A stretch of DNA of 64,000 nt from Euonymus europaeus. Taxonomy: Eukaryota > Streptophyta > Magnoliopsida > Celastrales > Celastraceae. The stretch is from assembly GCA_963580455.1 (NCBI GenBank), contig OY756958.1:14272501-14336500 (forward strand), read 5' to 3'. Of the stretch, positions 1-11,391 are shown one piece after another. Below the pieces are notes generated by a model, which did no database searches, was not told where the DNA came from, and was given only the letters and a program-made list of their open reading frames with translations. The position numbers and the translations under genes are program-made. How positions within the stretch are numbered: the first letter of the stretch is position 1; every line of letters begins with the position of its first letter.

Positions 1-1041
1 TGATCTGTTACACCTACTCGTATCATGGACTTTCATTTTGTTTTGGATCCAATGCGTACACGTGGATGGGTCAGAACTGGACAACAATTTTGGGCTGGGC
101 CCGAAGTTCATTTATTCTTTTCATTTCAAAAGTATAGCTTAAAGAAGTGACGACTATGAGAGTCTCACGTCAGTCGTGCCAAGAGTATGGAAGCCGCTGA
201 GGTGCTTCTGATCTTCCGTATTTAGAATATTTGCAATGATGCGTCCAACGTATTAAGATGTTTGTTTTATTGATATGATTGAGTATGTTGTTGATGTGAT
301 TGGGTCAATAAAATATATTAATATAATAGTATAAATTTATTGACGTAGATTTTTGTTTAATAAATGCGAGACCTAATATTAATTTTAATGTAAAATATAT
401 GTTTGAAAGTTGTGGAGCCCATATATGCCATGTCCACATGGGCCACATATATGTCACAACAAATATGAGCCACTAAAAGTGTCTATTGAAGAAGTTTTTT
501 TTTTTCTTACTTGGCCCATTATAGTGGGACAACCAAATAACAAATGAGACAACAAAACACTATCATTGCAAGTGCTCTCGAGTCAAGGGTTGGCAATTGC
601 TCCAATAGCTCAATTCCTTTTGCGCTTGGGTTATCCGAGCACGGGACAAGCCTTTTTTAAGCCACGAGGGAATCCTCACTCTCCTACGTTTGGTCAAGTT
701 TATTTTCAACAAAGAAACTGAGTAAGATGACGAATTGGTGATGGCTCCTATATTTTTGTGAGGCAAGATACATGGATCCCCAATACTTTTGAGGACGGGT
801 GTCTATCCCTATTGGGAATGGGGATTTGAACATGTGAGTATAAAAACTTATTGATGATAATTTAAAATGGTAGAGTGGTCTCCAAGGGAAGGCTGCATAG
901 GGCCTCCCCCAATTAAGGGACCTCACACTCACAACTTACACATTTAACATTAATGGGCTCAAGTGTTACACTAAACTACTAAAGTGGAGTCCAATTGAGT
1001 CATCGACCAACCTAAGTCTCCAACGTGTTGTCCAAGCATAA
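1..1041. repeat. Duplicated segment, copy A
   Basis: This stretch is repeated in the same orientation at 36577-37015 plus 38621-39257, with only scattered substitutions and small indels. It carries a LINE-like coding relic at about 650-835. Copy A lacks the 1.6-kb LTR found in copy B and therefore shows the empty site near 440. Homology ends near 1041, where the two copies diverge after a shared word (ccaacgtgttgt). The true left end may lie outside the window. It could be one old repeat family or a local segmental duplication. Confidence 0.8.
650..835 (+). pseudogene. LINE ORF2 C-terminal relic
   Basis: Plus-strand translation gives SYVWSSLFSTKKL and, after a frameshift, RIGDGSYIFVRQDTWIP. 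This is the layout of the region downstream of the reverse transcriptase in plant L1-like LINEs (a [S/T]..W..L block, then a W-R-[IV]-G-[DN]-G block, then W-[IL]-P). Only this fragment survives and it is broken by at least one frameshift. The same relic recurs at 38855-39035. Identification rests on motif recognition only. Confidence 0.5.
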
Positions 1042-1260
1042 TCTCCCATCCGATCGAAGTGGGGGTGGATGGGCGATTCTGGTTCAACCCGTCAATGTAG
1101 AAAAGTTCAAAACAGGACACAAATAAAGAGCATTGAAAGAGGGAAGTTGGTTAGTTTGCTTATGGAGAGAACGGTTTTATTAGTTATTGTATGTGTGATG
1201 ACATGTAGGATACCAAAAGGAAGATAACAGGAGATGGCTGGGGCATGCTGTATTTTCCTA
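1042..1260. other. Intergenic, nothing recognised
   Basis: Unique-looking sequence between the duplicated segment and the MITE-like element. I see no coding or RNA gene signal here. Confidence 0.4.
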
Positions 1261-1530
1261 GAGCAGGTCCGCTGTAGTTAAGCAACAACTTCTTCTTTTT
1301 TTAAATTGTGAATGTATTTTGATTGAATTTACGAATTAAATTATATATTTTTTTGTCCTAAACAAAACTTTAAGTTGATAATGAAAAAGTCATTAAAATT
1401 ATGAATCGTTCAACATAAACTCAAAACATTACGTGCATAAACCATTGAAATCGTAAACCCAATCAAAATACATTCATGTTTTTTTTTAAAAAAAAATAGT
1501 TGTAATATTACTACAGCAGACTCCGAGCAC
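1261..1530. mobile_element. Fold-back MITE-like element
   Basis: The left arm (from 1261, gagcaggtccgctgtagt) and the right arm (to about 1530, actacagcagactccgagc) are imperfect inverted repeats. The match extends inward over about 80-90 bases, including the shared word aatgtattttgatt and its complement. The centre is AT-rich and noncoding. The size of about 270 bp and long terminal inverted repeats fit a non-autonomous DNA transposon. I could not define a target duplication with confidence, so the superfamily is unassigned. Confidence 0.6.
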
Positions 1531-2460
1531 TCGGTAACATGGGATACTAAAAAGGAATGGAAAAAAAACCCTAGTATTTAGTTAAGTAGGTTATACCATT
1601 TTTGAAAACAATAATCTTACAAAATATTTCTTATTCACAAATTTAGTGCAATTGAATTACCCTTCTCGACAGAACAGACCATCGAAAACCATATGACCTG
1701 AAAGGGAGGAAAGAGAAATTGGAAGTAAAGGCCAACCCCTCAAATCATTCTGGCTGATTCACAATTCATCTTCTTCTGCCTTTTGTACTTTCTTTAACTA
1801 TTTACTTTCTCGCCTTCATTGAATACCAAAAGCCAAAGGCCGTCAGTTCCACCCGATCTCCAAAGTCGATGTCTCTCTTGCAATTAACAATTATTGTAGG
1901 GGAGTGCAACTGCTATATGAGAAGGGGGATGTTATATTACCTATGCGCTTCAATTGATCAACTACTTCTCTACATAGTCTCGATCAGACAATTGGATTCC
2001 CAAGTACTAGCCAACCAAGTGCATTGGAACTCGATCCCTCAAAAGTAGGCAAGTGGTTCCCAACTATTCTTCAATATTAACAAGTTTGATGGAAGATTGA
2101 ACCTTCAAATAGCGTCTGTCAAAATGAATATAAGCGAATGATCACCATTTTCATGCATAAAAAAGGGACAAAAGAGGAAGATAAGTTATTTACTAACCTA
2201 CAGTAGAACTTCAAATTTCAGATGCTAGACAACATGGGGCCCCAGCTAGATGCTATTTGCTGCTATTCATTCATGGAAAAGAATATCAAGCAAGATACTT
2301 ATCAGAAATTCCACTCTCTCCGCACTCTGCAGACAACCATGCACTTGATGCTTAGAGCTTCTGAAAATCTACGAGGCTCAATATGCGGAGAGGAGCATCC
2401 TCTCAAATAAGAGTATCGGACATCTTTTCTTAAGGGAAAAGTGATGTTATGCCTCCAACT
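1531..2460. other. Downstream flank of AAE19-like relic
   Basis: Noncoding sequence beyond the stop codon of the minus-strand gene. Short open frames here have no recognisable content. Part of it may be the former 3' UTR. Confidence 0.35.
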
Positions 2461-2695
2461 TCATTCTTCTACTTTGTCACTGGTCTCAATGGAAATGCAG
2501 TAGATATAATCATCTCTACAACCAACAAAAATCTTGTCGCCGATCATCACAGGCGAGTAGAATACATCTCCTTGTAGCTTGAGTCTTGCGAATTCATGCA
2601 CCATAATGTTACTTGGATTATATGTCCTGTCAGCAGCATTTGAGTTGACACGAAGAACACATATGCTACTTGAGTTGGAACATACACAAACCAAT
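2461..2695 (-). pseudogene. AAE19-like last exon with stop codon
   Basis: Begins after CTTTGTAG and encodes LVCVCSNSSSICVLRVNSN, then LKLQGDVFYSPVMIGDKIFV and GCRDDYIYCISIE. It ends with TGA at 2461-2463. The C-terminal VGCRDDY-type blade is typical of the family, and this end of the gene looks undamaged. Confidence 0.85.
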
Positions 2696-2775
2696 CTACA
2701 AAGGTTAAGGGAGAAAAAAAATGACATTTTATGCTTTAAGACTTCTGGAAAATTTGCTTTGAGTAGTTTCTTTAC

Positions 2776-2885
2776 CTATTTGGCATGCGGGGTGAATTGG
2801 ATACCAGCTTCAAGTGCTCTTCAGCATATGCAGATGCAGTCATTGGATCTCCGACATTGTACTCCCAGAGAAGATTGCCATTTTC
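2776..2885 (-). pseudogene. AAE19-like penultimate exon
   Basis: Acceptor CTTCAG and donor AATAG|GTAAAG. It encodes ENGNLLWEYNVGDPMTASAY and then AEEHLKLVSNSPRMPN. Frame open and in phase with the last exon. Confidence 0.8.
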
Positions 2886-3791
2886 CTGAAGTAAACTTCA
2901 ACAGTTATTAAAAAGTGAAAAAATGACATGAAAAATAACTGACATTTCTATACAGTTTCTTGCAAAAATCTTATAATATATGGTAAGTGATAGACACAGT
3001 TGGTCATGACTGACCATAATTGTGTGCCAAGCACTGAGCTGTTATTCACTGAATTTGATTTTTTCTCTCCTTTGAATGAAATGAGTTTAAAGTTAATGAG
3101 GATCATTTATACAATGGGTTAAGGCACCACTGCAAAGAACACATGCACGCTGATGAAGCAGAAGCAAAGATTCTAAAATAGAAGAGAGAAGAAAATGAAC
3201 TTGCTAGAGATATCACAAGGCTTAACATGGAAAGTTGAGTGTCTATTAAAGAAGGTAGAAGACCTCAAAGAAAGTAGGATACCCACAGCTTTCTCCCAAG
3301 GACATACTAACTTACTAAGATATCTTCAATCCAAACTAGCACGACGAGGATTTTTGGGAAAAGATGATCAGTTCACTCCAACTATCAGAAAGAAAATCAA
3401 GAGAACCACAAGTTCTGAATTCATCCCTTGAAAAGGGATTTGGAACATGCAAGCTACAGCTCATATAGTCAATAATACAATGCCTAAGTCATTTGAGTGT
3501 ATGGCTTATGCGTCAAGTTATTAACATAGACCAGCAATTAAATTTTTTTTTGACTAGGATCTTCTATCAAATATAAGACATATAACAAATATTCGGTTCC
3601 TCAGAACTTTATATATGTACAGGTATCTATAACAAAGATAGCCAACAATAAAATACCAAAAATAGTGTCTCAATATTTTATGAACCAGATCATCAGCAGA
3701 GAAGAATTCTTCTCTGTGATCAGATATGAAGATGACTGTTGACCATTCCTTAAACTATCCCACCATTCATTAAATGAAAAGCATATCTTAC

Positions 3792-3836
3792 CAGTTTAAA
3801 TGAATAAACTTTTCCACGTTTGGAACATATAAGCAC
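3792..3836 (-). pseudogene. AAE19-like micro-exon (propeller)
   Basis: A 45-base exon bounded by CCACAG and CTG|GTAAG, encoding VLICSKRGKVYSFKL in phase with its neighbours. Too short to recognise without the flanking exons. Confidence 0.75.
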
Positions 3837-4714
3837 CTGTGGAACAAAGAGTAAAAATGAAACACCAAAAATCAGCTGATTTGTCAAAAAAAAAAAAATT
3901 TGCGAGCATCTACATTGTGTTAGAATTATGATGTTAGCTGGATAATATGAATGATAGGTATGGTAGAATGACAAACAGGGTATGGTTGTATCATGAATTG
4001 TGTAATGGGGTGGTAGATTGGCAGAGCATGGTTGTATCTTAACTAGCCGTGTATATAAGATGGAGACATGTTCTCCATCTTAATATAAGACAATAATAAG
4101 AACACTGCCTGTTACCTTCCCTCCTTCTGCCTCAAACTTCTCCATACGTCACTATATACATTTTGACTCACTGATTTCAGAATTCATAAGCGAATGGAAG
4201 AAACATAATACTGTGTCCGACTAAGATAATCAGCTGAAAGTAATCACATGAAATGAGAAAATATTTTCCGATCTCTTTACACTATGGGCAAAACCGTGAG
4301 GATTCTGGAAGCATGGATAATCAATATCTGGAAGCACCAATTATTCTAAATAATGCACTATGTCACTATTGCACAATTATTGTGGTAAAGATTTGAACAC
4401 ATCAAAACTACGAAAAACGAGGATATAAGTACGTCTGTCAATAAAAACATCGGTCCAGAGACATTAGTTTGCTGTTACATTCCTCCCTTGCTAATCAAAA
4501 TATGACCTCCAGTTTCTAGGAAACACTTAGTCCTGGAGTTTTCAAACCAATCTATTCTATAGACAGTTAAAATTTTATTTTTGTCAACACATTAGCCATA
4601 CATTTTGTGAACTTCCTTGAAAAGGAGAAAATCTCCAACAAATGTAACATTACGAATTAGTCATGCCTGATTCATTTTAACAAGATTCCTTCTGTTTCTG
4701 GACTTAATATATAC

Positions 4715-4779
4715 CTCGCCGGAGAAGGAAACACTTGAGAGATGCAAGCTCCAGCAAATATGGGACTGTCAGTTATACT
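4715..4779 (-). pseudogene. AAE19-like exon (propeller)
   Basis: Acceptor CTTTAG and donor GCGAG|GTATAT. It encodes SITDSPIFAGACISQVFPSP, a strongly family-specific segment (PIFAGAC). Open frame. Confidence 0.8.
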
Positions 4780-4868
4780 CTAAAGAAGATAATTTCATAA
4801 GAGTTATGATCCAATAGCATCATCCCTGGTATACAAATGGAATATTAAGCAGCGCAAGAAATTCATAC

Positions 4869-4933
4869 CCTCCAAATTACAGTTCCACTTAAATTCAATG
4901 CAACAACAGAGCCATCCATTGAACATCAGATAA
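4869..4933 (-). pseudogene. AAE19-like exon (propeller) with nonsense codon
   Basis: Acceptor GCTGTAG and donor AGG|GTATGA. It encodes CSMDGSVVALNLSGTVIWR. In the frame set by both neighbours, the codon before the first cysteine is TGA (4926-4928), where family members carry a cysteine codon. It is probably a TGC/TGT to TGA change. Confidence 0.7.
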
Positions 4934-5076
4934 CTACAGCAAGAAACATAGGAAATGAATGTAAGAAAAAAAAGGACAAAGAGAAACTTTGAATGATCTG
5001 CAATGATTTATGCAGAGATTCAGAACGGTTCATGAGAATCACAACCAACATAGAGCTGAATGAATAATTTGCATAC

Positions 5077-5158
5077 TGGGTCCATTTGAACTAATAGAAA
5101 GGGAACCAAAAACCGGCACTCTCAACTCATTCTCCCACAAAGTATGAAATGGAAGTTC
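5077..5158 (-). pseudogene. AAE19-like exon (propeller)
   Basis: Acceptor AATTCAG and donor CCCA|GTATGC. It encodes ELPFHTLWENELRVPVFGSL and SISSNGP. Open frame with intact splice borders. Confidence 0.75.
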
Positions 5159-5238
5159 CTGAATTCATAGAATAAGACAAAAAAATACATACGATAAACT
5201 CTAAACTAGGAAATCAATGATTTCTAGTCTATCTGTAC

Positions 5239-5292
5239 CTTTATTGATATAGCGGTTACACGGCCACTAGTAGATGCCACATATAGTATGTC
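5239..5292 (-). pseudogene. AAE19-like exon (propeller blade) beyond the Copia insertion
   Basis: Acceptor GGTGCAG and donor AAAG|GTACAG. It encodes ILYVASTSGRVTAISIK. The exon normally between this one and exon 6 (the CGSYDH-type blade) was not found on either side of the Copia composite. Sequence may have been lost with the insertion. Confidence 0.75.
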
Positions 5293-5660
5293 CTGCACCT
5301 AGTAAGAAATTAAGCAAACATTAAGGGTAAGTGCACAAGTATGTCAAGTGTCAACCAACGATACAATGCAGAGCTTTACCATCCTTTATTCTTATTCATG
5401 ATCAATATTGCCCAAATAATTAATATACATGTGAAAAACAAGAAATCATCGGAAATCTAAAAACGAGTAGAAACAATAACAAGAAAAGCTTGAGAATCAT
5501 TCTGAAGATTATCCTAATAACCTGTCAAACTGTAGGGTAATCAATTGTTCATGTTTCCAAAAGATCACATCTAGATCTTAATCTTTCACACAAACTGCCA
5601 ATGGCAAAGAACACATGCTTTAATAATGCATCAAGACTAACAATTATTGATATTGATAAT

Positions 5661-5793
5661 TGTTATTTAGGAATTAGGTTTTGGTAAAGCTTACTCTCAC
5701 ACACCGAGAGTCTCGTATTATTCATGTTACCATATTACAAGCACAGTACATTCATGATATTACTACACTACCCTTAGACCTAAACTCATAACA
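5661..5793 (-). repeat. Short Copia LTR (133 bp)
   Basis: Bounded by TGTTAT at 5661 and ATAACA at 5793, a perfect 6-bp terminal inverted repeat. Immediately to its right, ctccccctcaagc (5794-5806) is the complement of a polypurine tract. On the minus strand the order is pol, polypurine tract, 3' LTR, as expected. The five bases before it are ataat; the partner target duplication is not found because the other end of the element is gone. Confidence 0.8.
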
Positions 5794-6634
5794 CTCCCCC
5801 TCAAGCTGGAGCATAGATATCAATCATGCCCAGCTTGTTACAAAGATATGCAACTCGACTCCCATACAATGGTTTAGTAAGAAGGTCTCCCAATTGTTCT
5901 TCAGTCTTCACATGGTTTAAGACTATTTCACCAGTCGTTATTTTTCGCCGAATAAAATGACAATCAACTTCGATGTGTTTTGTGCGCTCATGAAATACGG
6001 GATTAGTTGTAATATGAATTGCAGATCGATTATCACACCACAATTGAGAGGATTTGGAAATCGGACAAGCCAAATCTTCAAGAAGATGCCTCAGATATGT
6101 CACTTCACTAGTAACATTAGCAAGTGCTCGATACTCCGATTCGGCACTCGATCGAGCTACAACACTCTGCTTCTTACTCTTCCAAGACACAAGATTCCAT
6201 CCAACAAACACACAAAATCCTGAAGTAGATCGTCTATCATCAGGACAACCAGCCCAATATGCATCAGAGAACCCTTCAATACGAACGTGTCCATGATTTT
6301 TATACAACAGTCCTTTGGCGGGATGAGACTTCAGATATCGCAGAATATGAGTAACAGCATGCCAATGAGAAACTCATGGCTCAGATAAGAACTGGCTCAC
6401 CACACTCACCGGAAAAGCAATGTCCGGTCTGGTAACAACCAAGTAATTCAGCTTCCCTACCAATCGCCGATATCGTTCAGGATCAGAATAAATGTCACTA
6501 TCTTCCCGGGACAATTTTGCACCAGGTACCATAGGAGTGTCACTTGGTTTTGCATCACTCATACCGGTATCTCTCAACAAGTCAAGAACATACCGGTATA
6601 CTTGGATGAGCTCATTGGGAGCTTGATGACTCAT
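5794..6634 (-). pseudogene. Copia pol fragment: end of reverse transcriptase and RNase H
   Basis: The minus strand encodes the RT tail (SDTPMVPGAKLSREDSD, YRRLVGKLNYLVVTRPDIAF) and the Ty1/Copia RNase H (GFSDAYWAGCPDDRRSTSGF, ARSSAESEYRALA, LWCDNRSAIHIT). The frame is interrupted once, by TGA at 6374-6376 where an arginine codon (CGA) is expected, so a C-to-T change is likely. The usual D-A-D-W of the first RNase H motif reads DAYW. The fragment stops abruptly near 6603, where opposite-strand SIRE-type gag sequence begins. Integrase, protease, gag and the 5' LTR are missing. Confidence 0.85.
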
Positions 6635-8220
6635 GAGATGAAAGTGTTAAATAGAGTGGATGAGGAGCCTCAAAGGAATAAGGGCATTGCCCTAGCCGTG
6701 ACCTCTAAGCCAAGGGAGGCCATGAGTCATGGTGAAAGGGAAGTGTCTTCAAGTAGTGAGAGTGAAGATAGTGATGATGAGATGGCTATGATGGTGAAGA
6801 ATTTCAAGAAATTTGTGAGGAACAAGAGAGGTGGATTCAAGAATCGAAAGTTCAAAGACAAGGAGAAGGAGAAGGAAAGAGAGAAACCAACTTGTTTCAA
6901 TTGTGGCAAGGTTGGTCACTTTATTGCCGAGTGCCCCAAAGCATCCAAGAAATATCACAAAGGGAAAGGCAAAGAGAAGAAGAAGGCATTGAAAGCAACA
7001 TGGGATGATTCCTCATCAAGCTCATCAAGTGAGGATGAAGTGGAGCATAAGGCACACTTTTGCCTTATGGCAAAAGAGGAGAAAATTGACTCATCTTCTC
7101 AAGATGAGATGGTAAAAGACTCTACTCCCTTAACCTATGATAAATTGTATGCCAACTATGATGATTTATGTGATTCTCATGGTATGTTGCTTAGAAAGTG
7201 CAAACTTCTTAAGAAAGAAAATGCTAGACTTATGAAAATTGATGAAATGCATGTTAGTGAACTTGAGGAGTTGAATGCCAAGTATGTTGCTATATGTGCT
7301 AAAAATGATGATATGATACTTGAGTATGATGCCTTGATTGATGAGAATAAGTGCTTGAAAGGAAAGTCACCTATGCTTGATGAGAATGCTTGTATGGTTG
7401 AAAGCTCTAATTGGAATACGTATGATTATGATAATCTTAAAGCTAGAGTGCTTGAGTTAGAAGAAGAATTGGTTTCATGGAATGAACATGAATGCATAAT
7501 GATTTATAATACTACTTCCTTGCAACATGAGCTTGATATGATGAAAGAAAAGAATAAATTTTTAGAGACTCAATTATCTAAATTTGCCATGAGTTCTTTG
7601 AAATTGGATGAAATGTTGGTCTCTCAAAGGCATTATCTTGATAGGAGTGGACTTGGTTATGATGCTATGACTCTTGATGGTTCTAAATGTGAAAATGAAG
7701 AATAGGTTAAGCTTGTAAGACCTATTGGAGTCTTGACTAAAGGTCCAAGAACCATGCTAGGTTCGGCCAAGGCTTCAAAAGCCAAGGCCAAAGGTGTTCA
7801 CCCCTTGGGTGGTGCATCTTCATTTAGGGCGACATTCCCTAGAGTGAGAGAAGTGAGGTTGAAGAAGTGTTGGGTGCCAAAGTGCTTGAAATATGTTGAT
7901 AAGCTTGATTATGCAAGATGTGTGCTTAATGTGAATGCTTATACAATTGTGGCTAACCCTCAAGGATCCAAAGTTTGGATACCTAAATTGTCTTGATCTT
8001 ATTTTGGATAGCTGTGCTTCAAGTCTTCATCCAATCCATGTCAATGGTATTTGGATAGTGGGTGCTCAAGGCACATGAATGGAGATCGATCTTTATTTAC
8101 TTCCTTTAATGAGAAGAAGAATGGTGGATATGTCACTTTTGGAGACAACTCTAAAGGAAAGATCCTAGGCATAGGATCGGTTGGTAAGGGTTCCTTTACT
8201 ATAAATGATTGTCTCTTGCT
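6602..8220 (+). pseudogene. SIRE-type Copia gag-protease fragment
   Basis: One frame runs from LDELIGSLMTHEM (end of the gag UBN2-like domain) through an acidic serine-rich stretch and a CCHC zinc knuckle (CFNCGKVGHFIAEC, about 6895-6936). A long coiled-coil-like region rich in K, E, L and D follows. The same frame continues past TAG at 7703-7705, TGA at 7994-7996 and a third stop at 8009. It ends with the aspartic protease start WYLDSGCSRHMNGD (about 8045) and FGDNSKGKILGIGSVGKGSF. Integrase, RT and RNase H are absent; the sequence jumps to LTR near 8218. The 5' LTR and gag start are also missing. The 367-codon open frame is not a host gene. Confidence 0.85.
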
Positions 8221-9254
8221 ACCACTTTGATTACATTCAAGCCATCATCTTCCTATTTGAAAGAGAGATCCAAAAACTCCTTGAACCACCCCAAAATCTT
8301 TCTACCCGTGGGTACTCTTGGTGTGTTCTTGAGAGTTCTTCAACAAAGCTTCACCTAAACCTATTATTGATCTAGTGTGAGCTTTGTGTGAGATTACAAG
8401 AGTGTTTGCTACACATTTGAATCCAAACCCATTTGAGCAACATCTTGTGAATTTGAGTGTTCTCCAATCATATATAGCCTAGAGCTAATCTTGAGAGAAC
8501 CAAAATCCAAATACTTGTAAAAGTCCCTTTTGAGGGCATTACCTTTGAGAGGTGTATGGAAGTTTAAGGTTAGCTTCAAACCTTGTTGGTGTACAAGTTT
8601 GGGGTGTTCTTGGAAACCCTAAGTTTGTGGTGAACTTGCAAAACCACATATATCCTTTAGTGGATTGGGAAATCCTAAGCTTGAGGGCTTAGGTAGTGGA
8701 TGTAGGTGTGAGCACCGAACCACTATATATCCTTGTGCACACTATTTTTGATTTCCTTGCTTGTTTGTGTGTTAAACTTGCTGCCTTGTAGTGACTTGTT
8801 TTTTATTATCATTCTATTAGTGTTATTGGTGATTTGTGTGCCTTAGAAGTTGATATTAGGGTGTTGCTTGATGCCATTGCTTGTTGGGATATTGCTTGTG
8901 GTTGAACAACTTGTGATTATTAAATTCTAGGTATACTTTCGATTGTTAATTTTCTAGAATACCAATCTGTCCGTGAATTGTTCATATAGCGAGACTTCGA
9001 ACTTTGAGCTGAATTTTTGATATAGTGTTCATTGAGGTGTTTTAATATTGCATATCAAATTTCGTTACATTCCGAGTTGAATTGCTAGGTCAAATTGCAT
9101 TTACACGATTAGTGCGCAGATTTGCATTCTTGACATTGCCTTAATCATTTGTGAGTTTTTAGGTTGTGGTTTTGTACTTGGGGTTTATACTTAATTTTTT
9201 AAAACACAATTCACCCCCCCTCCCCCCTCTTCTTCTGTTAGCCTAGTGATTTCA
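8218..9254 (+). repeat. SIRE-type 3' LTR part
   Basis: Noncoding, ending with a C-rich run (cacccccc near 9214) and the terminal word gttagcctagtgatttca. The same word and internal stretches (for example the complement of 45895-45955) recur in reverse orientation at 45385-47923, which supports LTR status. The left limit is the abrupt end of protease coding near 8218, so the 5' part of the LTR is probably missing. The end at 9254 fits the usual CA terminus. Confidence 0.7.
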
Positions 9255-9768
9255 ATGTGATCCACACCTGTGATCAATTTCATTAAGTCATGGCTAATGG
9301 TAAATTTAGCATCTATCTTCAATGATCTCAATGAAATGAAGTGCAAGGAAACTTCAAGATAAAGGCCTACCAGACCAATTGTATATGCAAGTTCATCACT
9401 GGGATTTCACGTTAGGATGTTTTAAATGACAGTCAATAATAGCAATATAATTATAAGTTAAGTTCGGTGAATTAATAGAACAAAAAAACTTGCAATTCAT
9501 ATCAAGCAGAAAAAGATAAATAATCATAATGCAAATCATACAAATATTTTAATAATCAAAACTTTCATTCCTCGCTGGTAGGAAATATATATGTCCATTA
9601 GTGAAGAATCTTTTGCATAAAATAAAATTTAAAAGTACTGCAAGCTCAACAAGGTAACTTGAAAACAATTTATGTCGCAAGATAAAATGTTCAAATTTAA
9701 AGCGTTTGATATCAAATACAAGGACATTAAAAGTAACATCGCAAGCCATCTAAATCATCAGATCTCAC

Positions 9769-9850
9769 CACATGTTTGGAAAGTCCAAAGGATTCTGCCA
9801 TTTGCAAAATCAAGAAAATAAATTTTCCCTTTATAGCATCCTACCACAAC
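9769..9850 (-). pseudogene. AAE19-like exon 6 (PQQ propeller blade)
   Basis: Acceptor TTTCAG and donor TGTG|GTGAGA bound a segment encoding [18 protein letters not shown] and then [10 protein letters not shown]. This is a typical blade with the G-[CS]-x-x-G-x-[IL]-Y-x-L-D pattern. No damage is seen in this exon. Confidence 0.8.
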
Positions 9851-10701
9851 CTGAAACATCAAACAAGTAAATGATTTGTAGTCTTCATACTATGCACAAC
9901 AATTGAATATGAACCATGCACAAAAAAGAAGAAAGAAAAACACTAGAAAAGTCACCAACAATCATTGTTGAACACTCAATTCGTCAATCAAGCACATTCT
10001 CCCACTGGACAGAACCACAATCCCAAATTATGTACCAACCCAATACATGAGTTAGAACATAAATCGAGACATTTCGCATAGAGTAAAAATGAACAAGAAG
10101 ACTAGTAGTAATGCACAATGTAGTAAATATTTTTCACGTTCCAAGTTCGAAAAGAAATTAACTTCTACCAATGAACGATGGATGACATAGAATCAATAGG
10201 TCATTTCAAAAAGGATTGGTTACCTATTGATAATGGCTTAGTAAGCATTGTCTGGTACGACAATGGATGTCAGAGAATGATAAGCACAAGATTCTATGCA
10301 CGGTAGGTATGAACGACATATGACAAGCAGCAATGCTTAAATCTGAAATGAAGTAACGCACCATGCTACCTACGTTTAAGGAATAAACCTTATATATAAA
10401 TTTAAATATCTTTCTTCACTTTGAAATGTGAAAGGACTGTGTCTCGAAGTGGCAGAATTGACAACTAAATTTAGTCTACCATTGTAATATTGTTGTATCA
10501 CCACAACATAGGCATGAGATCCTGGTATGTAAGTTCTAAATGAAAAAACATGCCGAAATATAGAACTCTACAAAGAGAGTTTTTTAAGGCAGGACAATAT
10601 CGTAATGAAGTCACAAAAGAATAACTACTTTGGGTTCAGTTGCCAGTATTTCTTATTTCTTTGGCTTTAGTTTCTTCCATGTTAGACAATAGAACCCTTA
10701 C

Positions 10702-11391
10702 CTTCTGGCATTAATACAAACGAATTTATGTGAGTGAGATCCAATAAATAAATAGATATCCTTGCCCCTGAATGCAACAACTGGTGATGCATCAACACAA
10801 GATTGCATGTGAACTTTCCACAACTCTTTCAGAGAACCTCTTGTATTTCTTGAGACCTCTGACAACAAGGTTACTCGAGGTGAATTCAACCTACAACCCC
10901 TTTCATAAAACACTTTATTGGCCCGGCTGAATGAACAAGCAAGGGAAATAGTAGCAGAATTCTGTGGATGTCTATCACTTGGACAAATCCATTGTGGAGT
11001 AACGTATTTATAATGTATCCCTCTTCAAGTGCTTGGAGATTTCAGCATGATCGCCACTTTTACCAGAAGGCATTTTCTGGAACCGTAATTTTGGTTCAGG
11101 ACTGAGGTGATCGAAAGTAGAAGAATCCATGGAATAAGACACTTCTCCTATATCTGGTCCCATCAGTCCCATGTTGACATTCCAACCAACGTTTGTTCTG
11201 ACATCTATTCTCCTTGATCCCTCTTCTTGTAAAAGAGCTACGAGCTTCGATGGACTTGGAAAGTTATAAAGCAATCTCATATCTATTCCTAACTTGTAAG
11301 AAACATGTGCTGCATCGATGCAATTACCACCCAACAAGAAGAAGTCATCATCGCTGGAAACTTCTTCAGCCATCAAAGTGACACAAAAGGC
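10702..11391 (-). pseudogene. AAE19-like exon 5 (carrier domain and linker), frameshifted
   Basis: Starts after TTTGGCAG and ends at AGAAG|GTAAGG. The first part encodes the carrier domain DDFFLLGGNCIDAAH and LGIDMRLLYNFPSPSKL. The residue after GGN is where the phosphopantetheine serine is expected; here the codon is TGC (Cys). Near 11008-11016 one extra base ends the frame (KHLKRDTL then stop), while the next frame continues YKYVTPQWICPSDRHPQ into the propeller start ELWKVHMQSCVDASPVV. This marks a 1-nt insertion. Confidence 0.85.

Noticed and set aside
6602..7705. 367-codon open frame as a host zinc-knuckle gene
   Set aside because: Its content and the following protease motif identify it as SIRE-type Copia gag-protease, missing both ends.
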